NCBI RefSeq assembly: GCF_013343215.1
Contig: NZ_CP039143.1
Span: 620,001-684,000 of the forward strand
Direction of reading: 5' to 3'
DNA: 64,000 nt
Source of the DNA: Acinetobacter sp. 10FS3-1
GTDB lineage: Bacteria > Pseudomonadota > Gammaproteobacteria > Pseudomonadales > Moraxellaceae
A program made the position numbers and the translations under genes. Positions 8,270 to 17,023 of this stretch are shown one piece after another. Position 1 is the first letter of the stretch. Each line of letters starts with the position of its first letter. Below the pieces are notes generated by a model. That model was not told the origin of the DNA and did no database searches. It saw nothing but the letters and a program-made list of their open reading frames with translations.

Positions 8270-8983
8270 TTAAAGTTGCTGCATCATTAATTTGGGATAA
8301 TCAGTAATCAGGCCTTGAATGCCCCAGTCGCGTAACTCTTTGGCACGGGTCACATCATTGACTGTCCAAACGCTAATGCTAAGTGCTGCAGCCTGAGTGG
8401 TCTGAATGATGTCTTTGCTGGCTAATTCATCCATCCAGCCAATCTGGCAGCAGCCCAGTTGCAGTGCCTGATCAATCGCCAGATATTTCACATCCGTTTC
8501 GACTAAAAGGCCGCGTTTTAAACGGGATTTTTGTTGTTGTAGGGCTTGATGAATTTTGAGGTCAAAACTGGTGATGACGACAGCCTGTTCAAAGCCTTGC
8601 AATTGCTGTTCGAGTTCAGTGGTGATTTTTTCAGCGTCCGCTTCAGAGGCCACACTTTTGACTTCGACTTCAATATGATCAAAATTCTGAATGATCGTTA
8701 AGGTCTGATCCAGCAGAGGCGTGGCTTCAACCTTATGCCATTCCGACCAGCTAACGGCATGGTTATATAAGGACAGATCCTGACGGCTACATTCATAGAG
8801 CGGTTTTTGTAAACCGGTGGTGCGCACAAAGTCATCATCATGCATGATGATCAGTGCATTGTCCTTCAGCTGGCGTACATCAAACTCGACCGCGCTAATT
8901 CCAATATCCTGAATGTACTGAAAACCGCCAAGCGTGTTTTCTGGTGCTTCGCCACGCGCACCACGATGACCAATTATGCGCAT
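8270..8983 (-). CDS. Glycerophosphodiester phosphodiesterase (UgpQ-like)
   Basis: Hydrolyses glycerophosphodiesters from phospholipid breakdown to glycerol-3-phosphate and an alcohol. The 237-residue protein has the TIM-barrel GDPD signatures: IIGHRGARGEAPENTLGGF at the N-terminus (catalytic His and metal-binding Glu), VEFDVRQLKDN, and IMHDDDFVRTTG with the second His. The middle strand has IEVEVKS and the end has VWTVNDVTRAKEL. There is no signal peptide, so it should be cytoplasmic, like UgpQ and unlike GlpQ. It stands alone. The symbol ugpQ is not given because the usual ugp transport neighbours are absent. Confidence 0.88.
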   Translation of the reverse strand: MRIIGHRGARGEAPENTLGGFQYIQDIGISAVEFDVRQLKDNALIIMHDDDFVRTTGLQKPLYECSRQDLSLYNHAVSWSEWHKVEATPLLDQTLTIIQNFDHIEVEVKSVASEADAEKITTELEQQLQGFEQAVVITSFDLKIHQALQQQKSRLKRGLLVETDVKYLAIDQALQLGCCQIGWMDELASKDIIQTTQAAALSISVWTVNDVTRAKELRDWGIQGLITDYPKLMMQQL

Positions 8984-9057
8984 AGACTGCTCATAAATTG
9001 AGAAGGTGAATTCATTATAGGTGTGCGATATGACAAAAAAATGATAAGCCCTATTGT

Positions 9058-9093
9058 CGTCAGATGCTGTGTAAATTCAAGCTACATCTGACG
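9058..9093. repeat. 9-bp inverted repeat (hairpin) of unknown role
   Basis: CGTCAGATG (9058-9066) and CATCTGACG (9085-9093) are perfect inverted arms between the adenosyltransferase and phosphodiesterase genes. There is a short T-rich run on the plus side (ATTTTTAG) but no plus-strand gene. It may stop transcription after the B12 unit. Confidence 0.4.
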
Positions 9094-9125
9094 CGTATTT
9101 TTAGATGCTAAACTGAAATATAATT

Positions 9126-9710
9126 TTACTTTTCGATGCTGTCATTGATGTTTTTCTGCCACAGAACCTCTGAGCCGCCTTCAGCACGCTGCCAGGTACG
9201 TGAGGCCACAAACAGCCAGTCCGAGAGACGATTCAGTAATTGTAGCGAAGCCGCTTGAATATTCTGGTCACGGGAGTGAACTGACATTACGCTGCGTTCT
9301 GCACGGCGACATACCGCACGAGCCTGATGGGCAAAACTGCAGACCAAACTACCCGCAGGCAAAATAAAGTCTTTCAGCATCGGTAAGGCTTCATTCATAC
9401 GGTCAATGTCATTTTCTAGAAATTCAATGGCAACGGGCTGTACCAGATTAAAGTTGGGAATGCAGACTTCACCCCCCAGATCAAACAGCCAGTGCTGGAT
9501 CAGACTCAAGGATTTATCCCAAGTGGCTTTATCTTCGATTGAACTTACGGAAATTTGTGCACGTAATACCCCAATAATTGCATTCAGCTCATCCACATCC
9601 CCCAGTGCAGTGATGCGTAAATCATCTTTAGCCACACGTGAGCCATCGCCCAGTCCTGTGGTGCCTGAATCGCCGGTGCGGGTATAGATTTTACTTAAAC
9701 GGTGGCCCAT
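9126..9710 (-). CDS. Cob(I)alamin adenosyltransferase, PduO/MMAB type
   Basis: Transfers the adenosyl group of ATP to cob(I)alamin to make the coenzyme B12 used by mutases and lyases. The 194-residue protein shows the PduO-type signatures: KIYTRTGDSGTTGLGDGSRV at the N-terminus for ATP binding, GDVDELNAIIG, and CRRAERSV followed by LNRLSDWLFVASR near the end. I start at ATG 9710 with AGGATC upstream. A reading open from 9779 adds 23 unrelated residues. It lies 95 bases downstream of the B12 receptor gene on the same strand, behind the cobalamin riboswitch, so uptake and activation of B12 appear coupled. Confidence 0.92.
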   Translation of the reverse strand: MGHRLSKIYTRTGDSGTTGLGDGSRVAKDDLRITALGDVDELNAIIGVLRAQISVSSIEDKATWDKSLSLIQHWLFDLGGEVCIPNFNLVQPVAIEFLENDIDRMNEALPMLKDFILPAGSLVCSFAHQARAVCRRAERSVMSVHSRDQNIQAASLQLLNRLSDWLFVASRTWQRAEGGSEVLWQKNINDSIEK

Positions 9711-9805
9711 GATAGATCCTAAAATAATTAAATGCGGTAAATAAAAAGAATCATGCCATAGGCATGACATGATTCTCAAAAGTATTTATTTAAACTGTTG
9801 TGAAC

Positions 9806-11668
9806 TTAATATTTGAAAGTAACACCAGCAGAGGCGAGTCGGCCACCATTGATGTAATAAGTACCATTCTCGCCGAAATACTCTGTCTCATACTGAACAT
9901 CACCAACATTTTCAATATTGGTGAAGACTTTGACAGATGGAGTGATATTCCAGTAAGCATTTAAATCAATAGTGGCATAACCTGGATTTTTATATCGGTT
10001 GTCCCAACTTTTGGATTTTGAACTTCCCACAACTGAAGCACTCAAACCATAGATTTCATTTTGAATACCTGTTGAAAGTGTAACTTTTTGGCGTGGTCTT
10101 TTTTGCAGGTCTTCTTTGAGGTCAGCATCTTTTGCCTGTACATAAGCATAAGATGTATTCAGGAATAGATCATTTGCCTTCCATTTATAGGAAAGTTCGC
10201 CACCCGTAAATTCTGATTTATTTACATTGACCAATTTCCCAGCTTTGGAAGTGATTAAGTTATCTACTTCATTGCGGTATATCGATAAACTCAGGGCAGA
10301 GTGATCTGTAAGTTTTTGATCCAAGCCTATTTCGTAGGCAAAACCTTCTTCTGGTTTTAAATCTGGATTTCCACCCCAGCTCACTGCATATAAGTCATTC
10401 ATGCTTGGTGCTCTAAATGAGCTGCCAATATTGCTATATACACTTGTAGAAGGGTTAAAGTGATAGCGAATTGCAGCTTGACCTACAGTATGTGAACCAA
10501 ATCGTTCGTTATCTTCTACACGAATTCCTGCTTGAGTTTGAATTTTGTCAGTCTGATATTGGTGTTGAGCAAAGTACCCTGTAGATTTGGTTTCCTTATC
10601 ATAAAAAACATCTTCTCCAGGATAGAAAATGCCATCCCACTCATATCCTTCACCTTGATAAAAGATATCTGCCTTCATCTTTTTGTGGGTGATACCCGCA
10701 AGAATATTCTGTATAGGTGAGAATTGCCATTTGCCATATAATTCAGCTTCTTGTGCAGTATTATGGACAAAATCTGGTTTATCCAGTTGATCTAAATCAT
10801 CTTTAAATTGAGAAAGACGCGCATTTAATTCAATATTTGATGCAAGCTGGACTTTACCTTTAAGGTTAAGAATTTCATTTTCAAAATCTTGAGAAACAAG
10901 ATTTCCATTTAAGTTATACGTACCATTTCCTTCATTTTGACTGAAATCTAAAGAAGTTGAAAAACGTGCTTTCTCTAGGCCAACTTTGGCGCTGTAGCCT
11001 TTTTGATCATAGCTATATTTACGCTCATCATTATCTAAAATGACATCGCCATCTGATTCAAGACGTTGACCACGGATTTGTGCATAAAAACCATCTTCAG
11101 CAAGATCAGCTCCGATAATGGACTTGTAGGTGCTGTTTTCACCCACTTCTCCAGTAAGAAATACCCCTGTTTTTTCAGGCGTTTTTGAAACCAGCTGGAT
11201 AACACCGCCAATCGCATCGGTACCATACAGAACAGAAGCAGGGCCCTTTAAAATTTCAATCTGTTTTAGATCGGTCGTATCTATAAACTGAATAGACGCT
11301 GATCCTTGGGAAGGAGTATTTAAACGAACTCCATCGCGCATGATCAGGGTATGATCAGATTCAGTACCGCGTAAAAAAATTGAGGCTTGCTGTCCATAAC
11401 CACCCGTTTGCACCATATTAATTGAAGCATCATCTAATAATAAATGAGGTAATGATGCGATGGGAGATTGTTGCAACTTTACTGGTTCAATGACATTAAT
11501 CCGCGCCGGTACATTTTCAATTTTTTCTTCCGAACGGGTCGCTGTCACCACAATGGTATCTAAAGATGCTTGTGCAACTTTTTGCTCGGCAGCAGACACA
11601 GATGAAGTAAAACCCAACGCAAGCGCGATTGCACCTACCAAGGCAGTAGGTTGAAATTGAATAGACAT
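9806..11668 (-). CDS. btuB: TonB-dependent vitamin B12 receptor (BtuB-like)
   Basis: Outer-membrane receptor of 620 residues that imports cobalamin using TonB energy. It starts at ATG 11668 with a signal peptide ending near SSVSA. A TonB box, LDTIVVTATR, follows. The plug domain has FLRGTESDHTLIMRDGVRLN and EILKGPASVLYGTDAIGG. The rest is beta-barrel, ending in the aromatic-terminated strand GVTFKY. Sequence alone does not separate B12 from other ligands in this family, but a cobalamin riboswitch lies directly upstream and a cobalamin adenosyltransferase directly downstream, which settles the likely ligand. No periplasmic BtuF or inner-membrane BtuCD genes are in the window. Confidence 0.88.
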   Translation of the reverse strand: MSIQFQPTALVGAIALALGFTSSVSAAEQKVAQASLDTIVVTATRSEEKIENVPARINVIEPVKLQQSPIASLPHLLLDDASINMVQTGGYGQQASIFLRGTESDHTLIMRDGVRLNTPSQGSASIQFIDTTDLKQIEILKGPASVLYGTDAIGGVIQLVSKTPEKTGVFLTGEVGENSTYKSIIGADLAEDGFYAQIRGQRLESDGDVILDNDERKYSYDQKGYSAKVGLEKARFSTSLDFSQNEGNGTYNLNGNLVSQDFENEILNLKGKVQLASNIELNARLSQFKDDLDQLDKPDFVHNTAQEAELYGKWQFSPIQNILAGITHKKMKADIFYQGEGYEWDGIFYPGEDVFYDKETKSTGYFAQHQYQTDKIQTQAGIRVEDNERFGSHTVGQAAIRYHFNPSTSVYSNIGSSFRAPSMNDLYAVSWGGNPDLKPEEGFAYEIGLDQKLTDHSALSLSIYRNEVDNLITSKAGKLVNVNKSEFTGGELSYKWKANDLFLNTSYAYVQAKDADLKEDLQKRPRQKVTLSTGIQNEIYGLSASVVGSSKSKSWDNRYKNPGYATIDLNAYWNITPSVKVFTNIENVGDVQYETEYFGENGTYYINGGRLASAGVTFKY

Positions 11669-11714
11669 GAAATGTGCTCCATACATTCACTCCCCGTGAA
11701 TGATTGAGTTAAAG

Positions 11715-11905
11715 AACACAACAAGCAGGTATCCGGACTTAAATGCAGTATTTTGCTACTTACTTATCCACCTTCCCACATCGAATATGCAGTGGCGTAA
11801 ATCAACAGGATTTATAAAGATAAGCTTTTCATTTTTTACCGTTGCGGGGGCAGTGCTGGATTTACACCAGCTTCCCTAAAGCGAGAGGCTTTGACTTGTT
11901 GCAAG
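11715..11905 (-). ncRNA. Cobalamin riboswitch upstream of btuB
   Basis: On the minus strand this leader has the conserved parts of the B12 element in order: GGGAAGCTGGTGTAAATCC, the core GCCCCCGCAACGGT, GCCACTG, GGGAAGGTGG, and the B12 box AGTCCGGATACCTGC about 50 bases before the btuB start. When cobalamin is abundant this element normally shuts off expression of the transport gene behind it. It should control both btuB and the adenosyltransferase. Confidence 0.95.
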
Positions 11906-12058
11906 TTGTGCGCAGTATAAAGTTGGACACAGATTTAAACAATCTGAATTGAGAATAATCCGTATGAACTTTACGCAAGTTTAAAAATTTGCATTACAAT
12001 GATTCGCCCCAATCTCATAGATCGGCTATGACATGGGCAGATGTAGAGCCAAAAAACG

Positions 12059-12700
12059 ATGCGAACCCGTGCCAAAATTTGTGGAATTACCCGTGTTGAA
12101 GATGTACACGCCGTTGTTCGGGCCGGTGCTGATGCAGTCGGATTTGTGTTCTATCCGCCGAGTCCGCGCAGTGTGACAGTGGCACAGGCAGAAGCTCTCA
12201 TCCAGGCCGTACCCGCCTATGTACAGGTGGTTGGGCTATTTGTGAACAGTACGCTTGAAGAAATTCAGCTTCTTTTAAAAACCGTGCCGCTGGATATCCT
12301 GCAATTTCATGGTGACGAAACACCTGAACAGTGCCAAAGTATGGCACAGGCTGTAAGTCGGCGTTGGTACAAGGCCATTCAGGTCAAACCGGAGCTGGAT
12401 ATCGTTGCAGAAATTCAACGCTACCAGAAGGCAGGGGCCAGTGCCGTGCTGTTAGACGCATGGCATCCTGAACTAAAAGGTGGCACCGGGCACAGCTTTG
12501 ACTGGAACACATTTCCCCAACTCAATATTCCTTTGATCTTGGCAGGGGGGTTAAATCCTGACAATATCGAACAGGCAATTCTCACCACACATGCGTATGC
12601 GGTGGACGTGAGCGGCGGTGTCGAGTCCGCAAAAGGTATTAAAGACCAACAACTCATCGAACGCTTTATGCAAGGAGTCCTACGTGGATCAGCAAAATAA
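12059..12700 (+). CDS. trpF: Phosphoribosylanthranilate isomerase
   Basis: Third step of tryptophan synthesis: converts N-(5-phosphoribosyl)anthranilate to the carboxyphenylamino-deoxyribulose phosphate. The 213-residue protein is a single TIM barrel with the family signatures [11 protein letters not shown] at the start (catalytic Cys), [19 protein letters not shown], the catalytic-Asp strand [16 protein letters not shown], and [15 protein letters not shown] at the phosphate site. It starts at ATG 12059 and overlaps the start of trpB by 17 bases, so the two are translationally coupled. No trpA follows; the alpha subunit must be encoded elsewhere. Confidence 0.97.
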   Translation: MRTRAKICGITRVEDVHAVVRAGADAVGFVFYPPSPRSVTVAQAEALIQAVPAYVQVVGLFVNSTLEEIQLLLKTVPLDILQFHGDETPEQCQSMAQAVSRRWYKAIQVKPELDIVAEIQRYQKAGASAVLLDAWHPELKGGTGHSFDWNTFPQLNIPLILAGGLNPDNIEQAILTTHAYAVDVSGGVESAKGIKDQQLIERFMQGVLRGSAK

Positions 12701-13913
12701 TGTGATTGACTATACCCAATTCCCGGATGAACGAGGGCATTTCGGTATTCATGGCGGGCGTTTTGTGTCAGAAACTCTTATGGCAGCTCTGGAAGACCTA
12801 GAGAAGCTGTATTTCCGTATGAAAAATGACGAACAGTTTTTGGCAGAATTCGACCGTGACCTCGCTTACTACGTAGGTCGTCCAAGTCCGCTTTATCATG
12901 CTGAACGATGGTCGAAAGAGTTGGGTGGTGCGCAAATTTACTTGAAACGTGAAGACTTAAACCATACAGGTTCGCATAAAGTTAATAACACAATTGGTCA
13001 GGCGCTGCTGGCAAAACTGTCTGGTAAAAAACGAATTATTGCCGAAACAGGTGCGGGCCAGCATGGGGTGGCAACCGCAACAATTGCTGCACGTTTGGGC
13101 CTTGAATGTGTGGTTTTTATGGGTGCAGAAGACGTGAAACGTCAGGCGATGAACGTCTATCGGATGCGTCTGCTCGGTGCGACTGTAGTACCGGTGGAAA
13201 GCGGCTCTAAAACCCTGAAAGATGCCATGAATGAAGCCATGCGCGACTGGGTGACCAATGTGGATTCAACTTATTATGTGATTGGTACGGTGGCAGGCCC
13301 CCATCCGTATCCGCAACTGGTTCGTGATTTTCAGTCGATTATCGGTCGTGAAGCACGCCGTCAGATTCAGGAACAGGCTGGCCGTTTACCGGATGCACTG
13401 GTGGCCTGTGTGGGTGGTGGTTCAAATGCGATGGGCCTGTTCTATCCGTTCTTAAATGATCAAGACGTGAAAATGTATGGTGTTGAAGCAGCAGGCTATG
13501 GCATTGAATCCGGCAAGCATTCTGCACCTTTAAATGCAGGTCATGTCGGAGTATTGCATGGTAACCGGACTTATTTAATGTCTGATGATCAAGGTCAGAT
13601 TATTGAAACCCATTCAATTTCTGCGGGGCTGGATTATCCGGGCGTGGGGCCTGAGCATAGCTTCCTGAAAGATATGCACCGTGTCAATTATATGCCGATT
13701 AATGATCAGGAAGCTTTACAGGGTTTCCGTGATTTGACCAAAATTGAAGGTATTATTCCTGCGCTGGAAAGCTCGCATGCAATGGCTTATGTGACCAAAC
13801 TTGCTCCAACGATGGATAAGGATCAGATCATTATTGCGACGGTCTCGGGCCGTGGAGATAAGGACTTGATGACGGTCGCGCGTATTGATGGTGTAGAAAT
13901 GGTAGAAATGTAA
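12684..13913 (+). CDS. trpB: Tryptophan synthase beta subunit
   Basis: PLP enzyme that condenses indole with serine to give tryptophan. The protein has 409 residues from a GTG start at 12684, chosen because AAGGAG lies seven bases upstream; the longer reading from 12618 lies wholly inside trpF and has no ribosome site. The signatures are [13 protein letters not shown], the PLP lysine in [14 protein letters not shown], the indole-channel region [13 protein letters not shown], and the PLP-phosphate loop [10 protein letters not shown]. It forms an operon with trpF (17-base overlap) and is followed by a strong terminator rather than trpA. Confidence 0.97.
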   Translation: MDQQNNVIDYTQFPDERGHFGIHGGRFVSETLMAALEDLEKLYFRMKNDEQFLAEFDRDLAYYVGRPSPLYHAERWSKELGGAQIYLKREDLNHTGSHKVNNTIGQALLAKLSGKKRIIAETGAGQHGVATATIAARLGLECVVFMGAEDVKRQAMNVYRMRLLGATVVPVESGSKTLKDAMNEAMRDWVTNVDSTYYVIGTVAGPHPYPQLVRDFQSIIGREARRQIQEQAGRLPDALVACVGGGSNAMGLFYPFLNDQDVKMYGVEAAGYGIESGKHSAPLNAGHVGVLHGNRTYLMSDDQGQIIETHSISAGLDYPGVGPEHSFLKDMHRVNYMPINDQEALQGFRDLTKIEGIIPALESSHAMAYVTKLAPTMDKDQIIIATVSGRGDKDLMTVARIDGVEMVEM

Positions 13914-13974
13914 TCGGATTTTGAACTGTCCTGAGTCCTTCTCTGTGAAGGGCAGCATAGACTCTGGTCAACTT

Positions 13975-14010
13975 GAAACAGCACCTGAAAATTGCAGGTG
14001 CTGTTTCATT
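13975..14010 (+). terminator. Terminator of trpFB
   Basis: GAAACAGCACCTG (13975-13987) pairs with CAGGTGCTGTTTC (13995-14007), followed by ATTT. Confidence 0.85.
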
Positions 14011-14030
14011 TAAAGACAGCATAAAGTAAA

Positions 14031-14062
14031 GCAAGAAGCGGCTATTGATAGCCGCTTCTTGC
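14031..14062 (-). terminator. Long hairpin, probable terminator of polA
   Basis: GCAAGAAGCGGCTA and TAGCCGCTTCTTGC form a perfect 14-base stem around TTGA, 42 bases beyond the polA stop. On the minus strand it is followed by a T-rich tract. Confidence 0.75.
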
Positions 14063-14103
14063 TTGTAATGCTTCTCCGCTTTCACCAGGAGAAAAATGAC
14101 GGA

Positions 14104-16869
14104 TTAATGTGCTTCATCCCAATTTTTGCCCTTACCGACTTCAACTACCAGTGGCACAGAGATTTCAATCACCGATTGCATGACCTCAGCCAGTTTTGGG
14201 GCCAGCTCATCAGCAATGGCTTCATCGACCTCAAATACCAGTTCGTCATGCACTTGTAGCAGCATTTTAGCCTGATCTTTAGGCAGTATCTTGTCGACTT
14301 CGACCATGGCTATTTTAATAATATCGGCTGCCGAACCTTGTAAAGGCGCATTAATAGCAGCACGTTCTGCGGCCTTGCGTACCATCATGTTACGCGCATC
14401 AATGTCCGGAGTATATAAACGGCGTCCAAGAATGGTTTCAACAAAGCCTTGTTCCAGAGCAACCTGACGGGTGCGCTGCATATATTCATAAATTCCCGGG
14501 TAACGGCGGAAATACTGTTTGATATATTCCTGTGATTCCTGACGGGTAAAGCCGAGCTGGCGCGTCAGGCCAAATTCAGACATGCCATATAACAGGCCGA
14601 AGTTAACAGCCTTGGCCTGACGACGCTGGTCACTGCTGACCTCTTCGAGTGGAATACCTAGGACTTCTGCAGCAGTACGGCGGTGTACGTCCTGTCCATG
14701 AATAAAGGCATCGACCAGCGCATCATCCTGAGACAGATGTGCCATCAGGCGTAACTCGATTTGTGAATAGTCGGCTGCCAGCAGGACACGACCTTCGGGT
14801 GCAATAAAGGCTTTACGGATTTGACGGCCGATTTCGGTACGAATCGGAATATTTTGCAGGTTCGGATCGGTTGAAGATAAACGGCCAGTCGCAGTGAGTG
14901 CCTGATGATAACTGGTATGTACGCGATGTGAGCTATTATTGACCTGCTTTAACAGGCCGTCGGTATAAGTGCTTTTTAGTTTGGACAGACCGCGATACTC
15001 CAGAATCAGTTCGGCAATCGGATGTTCCAGTTTTTCTAAAACGCTTTCACTGGTGCTGTATTGTCCGGTCGCGGTCTTTTTACCGCCTTTTAAACCCAGT
15101 TTTTCAAATAAAACTTCACCGACCTGTTTCGGAGAGCTGACATTAAACGCTTCACCGACCATTTCTGTGATCTGGTTTTCTAAGGCTTGCATGGTTTTAG
15201 AAAAATCGCAGCTCAACTGATCCAGAAAGCCGAGGTCAAGCTGAATCCCGTTTTCTTCCATGCTGGTCAGGACACGTGCTACCGGCATTTCAATATTGTG
15301 CAGAAGATTGACCAGTTCCGGATATGCTTGCAGTTTCGCACTCAGAACTTCATAAAGTCGATACGTTACATGTGCATCTTCTGCGGCATAGTGCGTTGCA
15401 GTCTCAATCTCAATCTGGTTAAAGGTTTTCTGTTTGGCACCTTTACCGGCCACCTGTTCATAGGTGGTGGTTAAATGGCTTAAATAAAGACGTGCGACAT
15501 CATCCATGCCATGCCGGGTTGCAACCGAGTTAAGGACATAAGAGGCGAGCATGGTATCAAAATACCAGCCTGCTAAATGAATACCGTGATTTTCCAGCAC
15601 ATGCGCATCGTATTTCAGATGATGGCCAATTTTCTGAATCGCCTCATCTTCCAGAATCGGTTTGAGCTGCGTCAGAATATCTTCACGATTGAGCTGTTCA
15701 GGTACACCTTCATAATCATGTGCCAGCGGGATGTAATAGGCATTTTCTGCATCAAAAGCCACTGAGAAGCCGACAATTCGCGCCACGCGATAATCCAGAC
15801 TGGTGGTTTCGGTATCAAAAGCAAAGCGTTTTTCTGTGCTGAGACGCTCCAATAGCTGGTCCCAGTCGTCCTGATTTAAAACTGTATGATAGGTCGCCTT
15901 ACCGAGCTGGTCATTCTCACTACTGAGCGTTGCTTGCTGATCATCCACCTCTTCAGGCTCAGAGGCGGCTTTGGCAGTTATAGATTGGGCCGCCTGTTTA
16001 TAATTGCGGTTATTCGGGTTATGAGGATGATCCAGCGACTGTAACTGATTACGGAACTCCAGCTCGGTATACAGATTGCGTAAAGCTTCAACATTCGGTT
16101 CTTGCAGTTTCAGGTCCTCATAGCCAAAACTCAAATCCAGATCGCAAATAATACTGGCCAGTTGATGATCCAGAGTGATGCCCTCAACATTGTCTTTAAT
16201 ATTCTGGCCGACTTTCCCTTTGATCTTGTCGACATTTTCCAGAATGCTACCGATGCAGCCATATTCAGTCAGCAGTTTGGCAGCAGTTTTGGCACCCACT
16301 CCCGGTACACCTTTAATACCATCCGAGGCATCACCCATCAGGGTCAGATAGTCAATGATCTGGTTGGGCCACACGCCAAACTTTTCAAAAACCCCATCGA
16401 CATCCATTGGTTTTTCTTTAAAGCTGTCTTCCAGGGTCACTTTGTCGGTCACCAGCTGGGCCATATCTTTATCACCAGTAGAAATCAGTACCTGATGGCC
16501 CAGCGCTTCGGCACGTTTAGCCAGGGTGCCAATGATGTCATCTGCCTCAGCACCCGGCAGCATATGCAAGGGAATGCCCAAGGCACGGATCAGGGCATGT
16601 AAATACGGGATCTGCTGAGATAATTCTTCCGGCATGCTGGGACGGTCACCCTTATAAATCGGTGACAGTTCATGGCGGAAGGTCGGTTCTGGTGTATCGA
16701 AGATCACAGCCATATAAGTCGGCTGGGTACGGCGCATCAGTTTTTGAATGGCAGAAATCGCACCACGAATTGCATTGGTGTGCAGACCGGTTGACGTGGT
16801 TAATGGTGGTACTGCGTGAAAGGCACGAAATAAAAAGTAAGAGCCATCGACCAAGACAAATGGTGGCAT
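14104..16869 (-). CDS. polA: DNA polymerase I
   Basis: Repair and Okazaki-fragment-processing polymerase, 921 residues, the normal length. Three domains are intact. The 5'-3' nuclease covers about 1-290, with the metal-binding STGDKDMAQL and the helix-hairpin-helix GVPGVGAKTAAKLL. The 3'-5' exonuclease covers about 330-530, with DTETT, KYDAHVLE and YAAEDAHVTYRL, so proofreading looks functional. The polymerase has AADYSQIELRLMAHLS (motif A), RRQAKAVNFGLLYGM (O helix) and LLQVHDELVFEV (motif C). A linker at about 290-320 is variable. The gene converges on trpFB with two hairpins between them. Confidence 0.98.
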   Translation of the reverse strand: MPPFVLVDGSYFLFRAFHAVPPLTTSTGLHTNAIRGAISAIQKLMRRTQPTYMAVIFDTPEPTFRHELSPIYKGDRPSMPEELSQQIPYLHALIRALGIPLHMLPGAEADDIIGTLAKRAEALGHQVLISTGDKDMAQLVTDKVTLEDSFKEKPMDVDGVFEKFGVWPNQIIDYLTLMGDASDGIKGVPGVGAKTAAKLLTEYGCIGSILENVDKIKGKVGQNIKDNVEGITLDHQLASIICDLDLSFGYEDLKLQEPNVEALRNLYTELEFRNQLQSLDHPHNPNNRNYKQAAQSITAKAASEPEEVDDQQATLSSENDQLGKATYHTVLNQDDWDQLLERLSTEKRFAFDTETTSLDYRVARIVGFSVAFDAENAYYIPLAHDYEGVPEQLNREDILTQLKPILEDEAIQKIGHHLKYDAHVLENHGIHLAGWYFDTMLASYVLNSVATRHGMDDVARLYLSHLTTTYEQVAGKGAKQKTFNQIEIETATHYAAEDAHVTYRLYEVLSAKLQAYPELVNLLHNIEMPVARVLTSMEENGIQLDLGFLDQLSCDFSKTMQALENQITEMVGEAFNVSSPKQVGEVLFEKLGLKGGKKTATGQYSTSESVLEKLEHPIAELILEYRGLSKLKSTYTDGLLKQVNNSSHRVHTSYHQALTATGRLSSTDPNLQNIPIRTEIGRQIRKAFIAPEGRVLLAADYSQIELRLMAHLSQDDALVDAFIHGQDVHRRTAAEVLGIPLEEVSSDQRRQAKAVNFGLLYGMSEFGLTRQLGFTRQESQEYIKQYFRRYPGIYEYMQRTRQVALEQGFVETILGRRLYTPDIDARNMMVRKAAERAAINAPLQGSAADIIKIAMVEVDKILPKDQAKMLLQVHDELVFEVDEAIADELAPKLAEVMQSVIEISVPLVVEVGKGKNWDEAH

Positions 16870-17023
16870 GTAATCAATTCCTTATTCAAAAAACTGCTTT
16901 ATTGTACGTGATTTTTACTGCACTCGCTGAGGCAAGTCCCGTTCCACAGCTTAGCGAATATCGGGTGAAGATGAAATAAGCAGTGCCAGCTGTTGTATGA
17001 TGGAAAAGTTCAGGAGAGAGAGA

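Noticed and set aside
16102..16602. A 166-codon plus-strand ORF opposite polA
   Set aside because: It is the antisense shadow of the conserved polA nuclease domain and has no family resemblance of its own.
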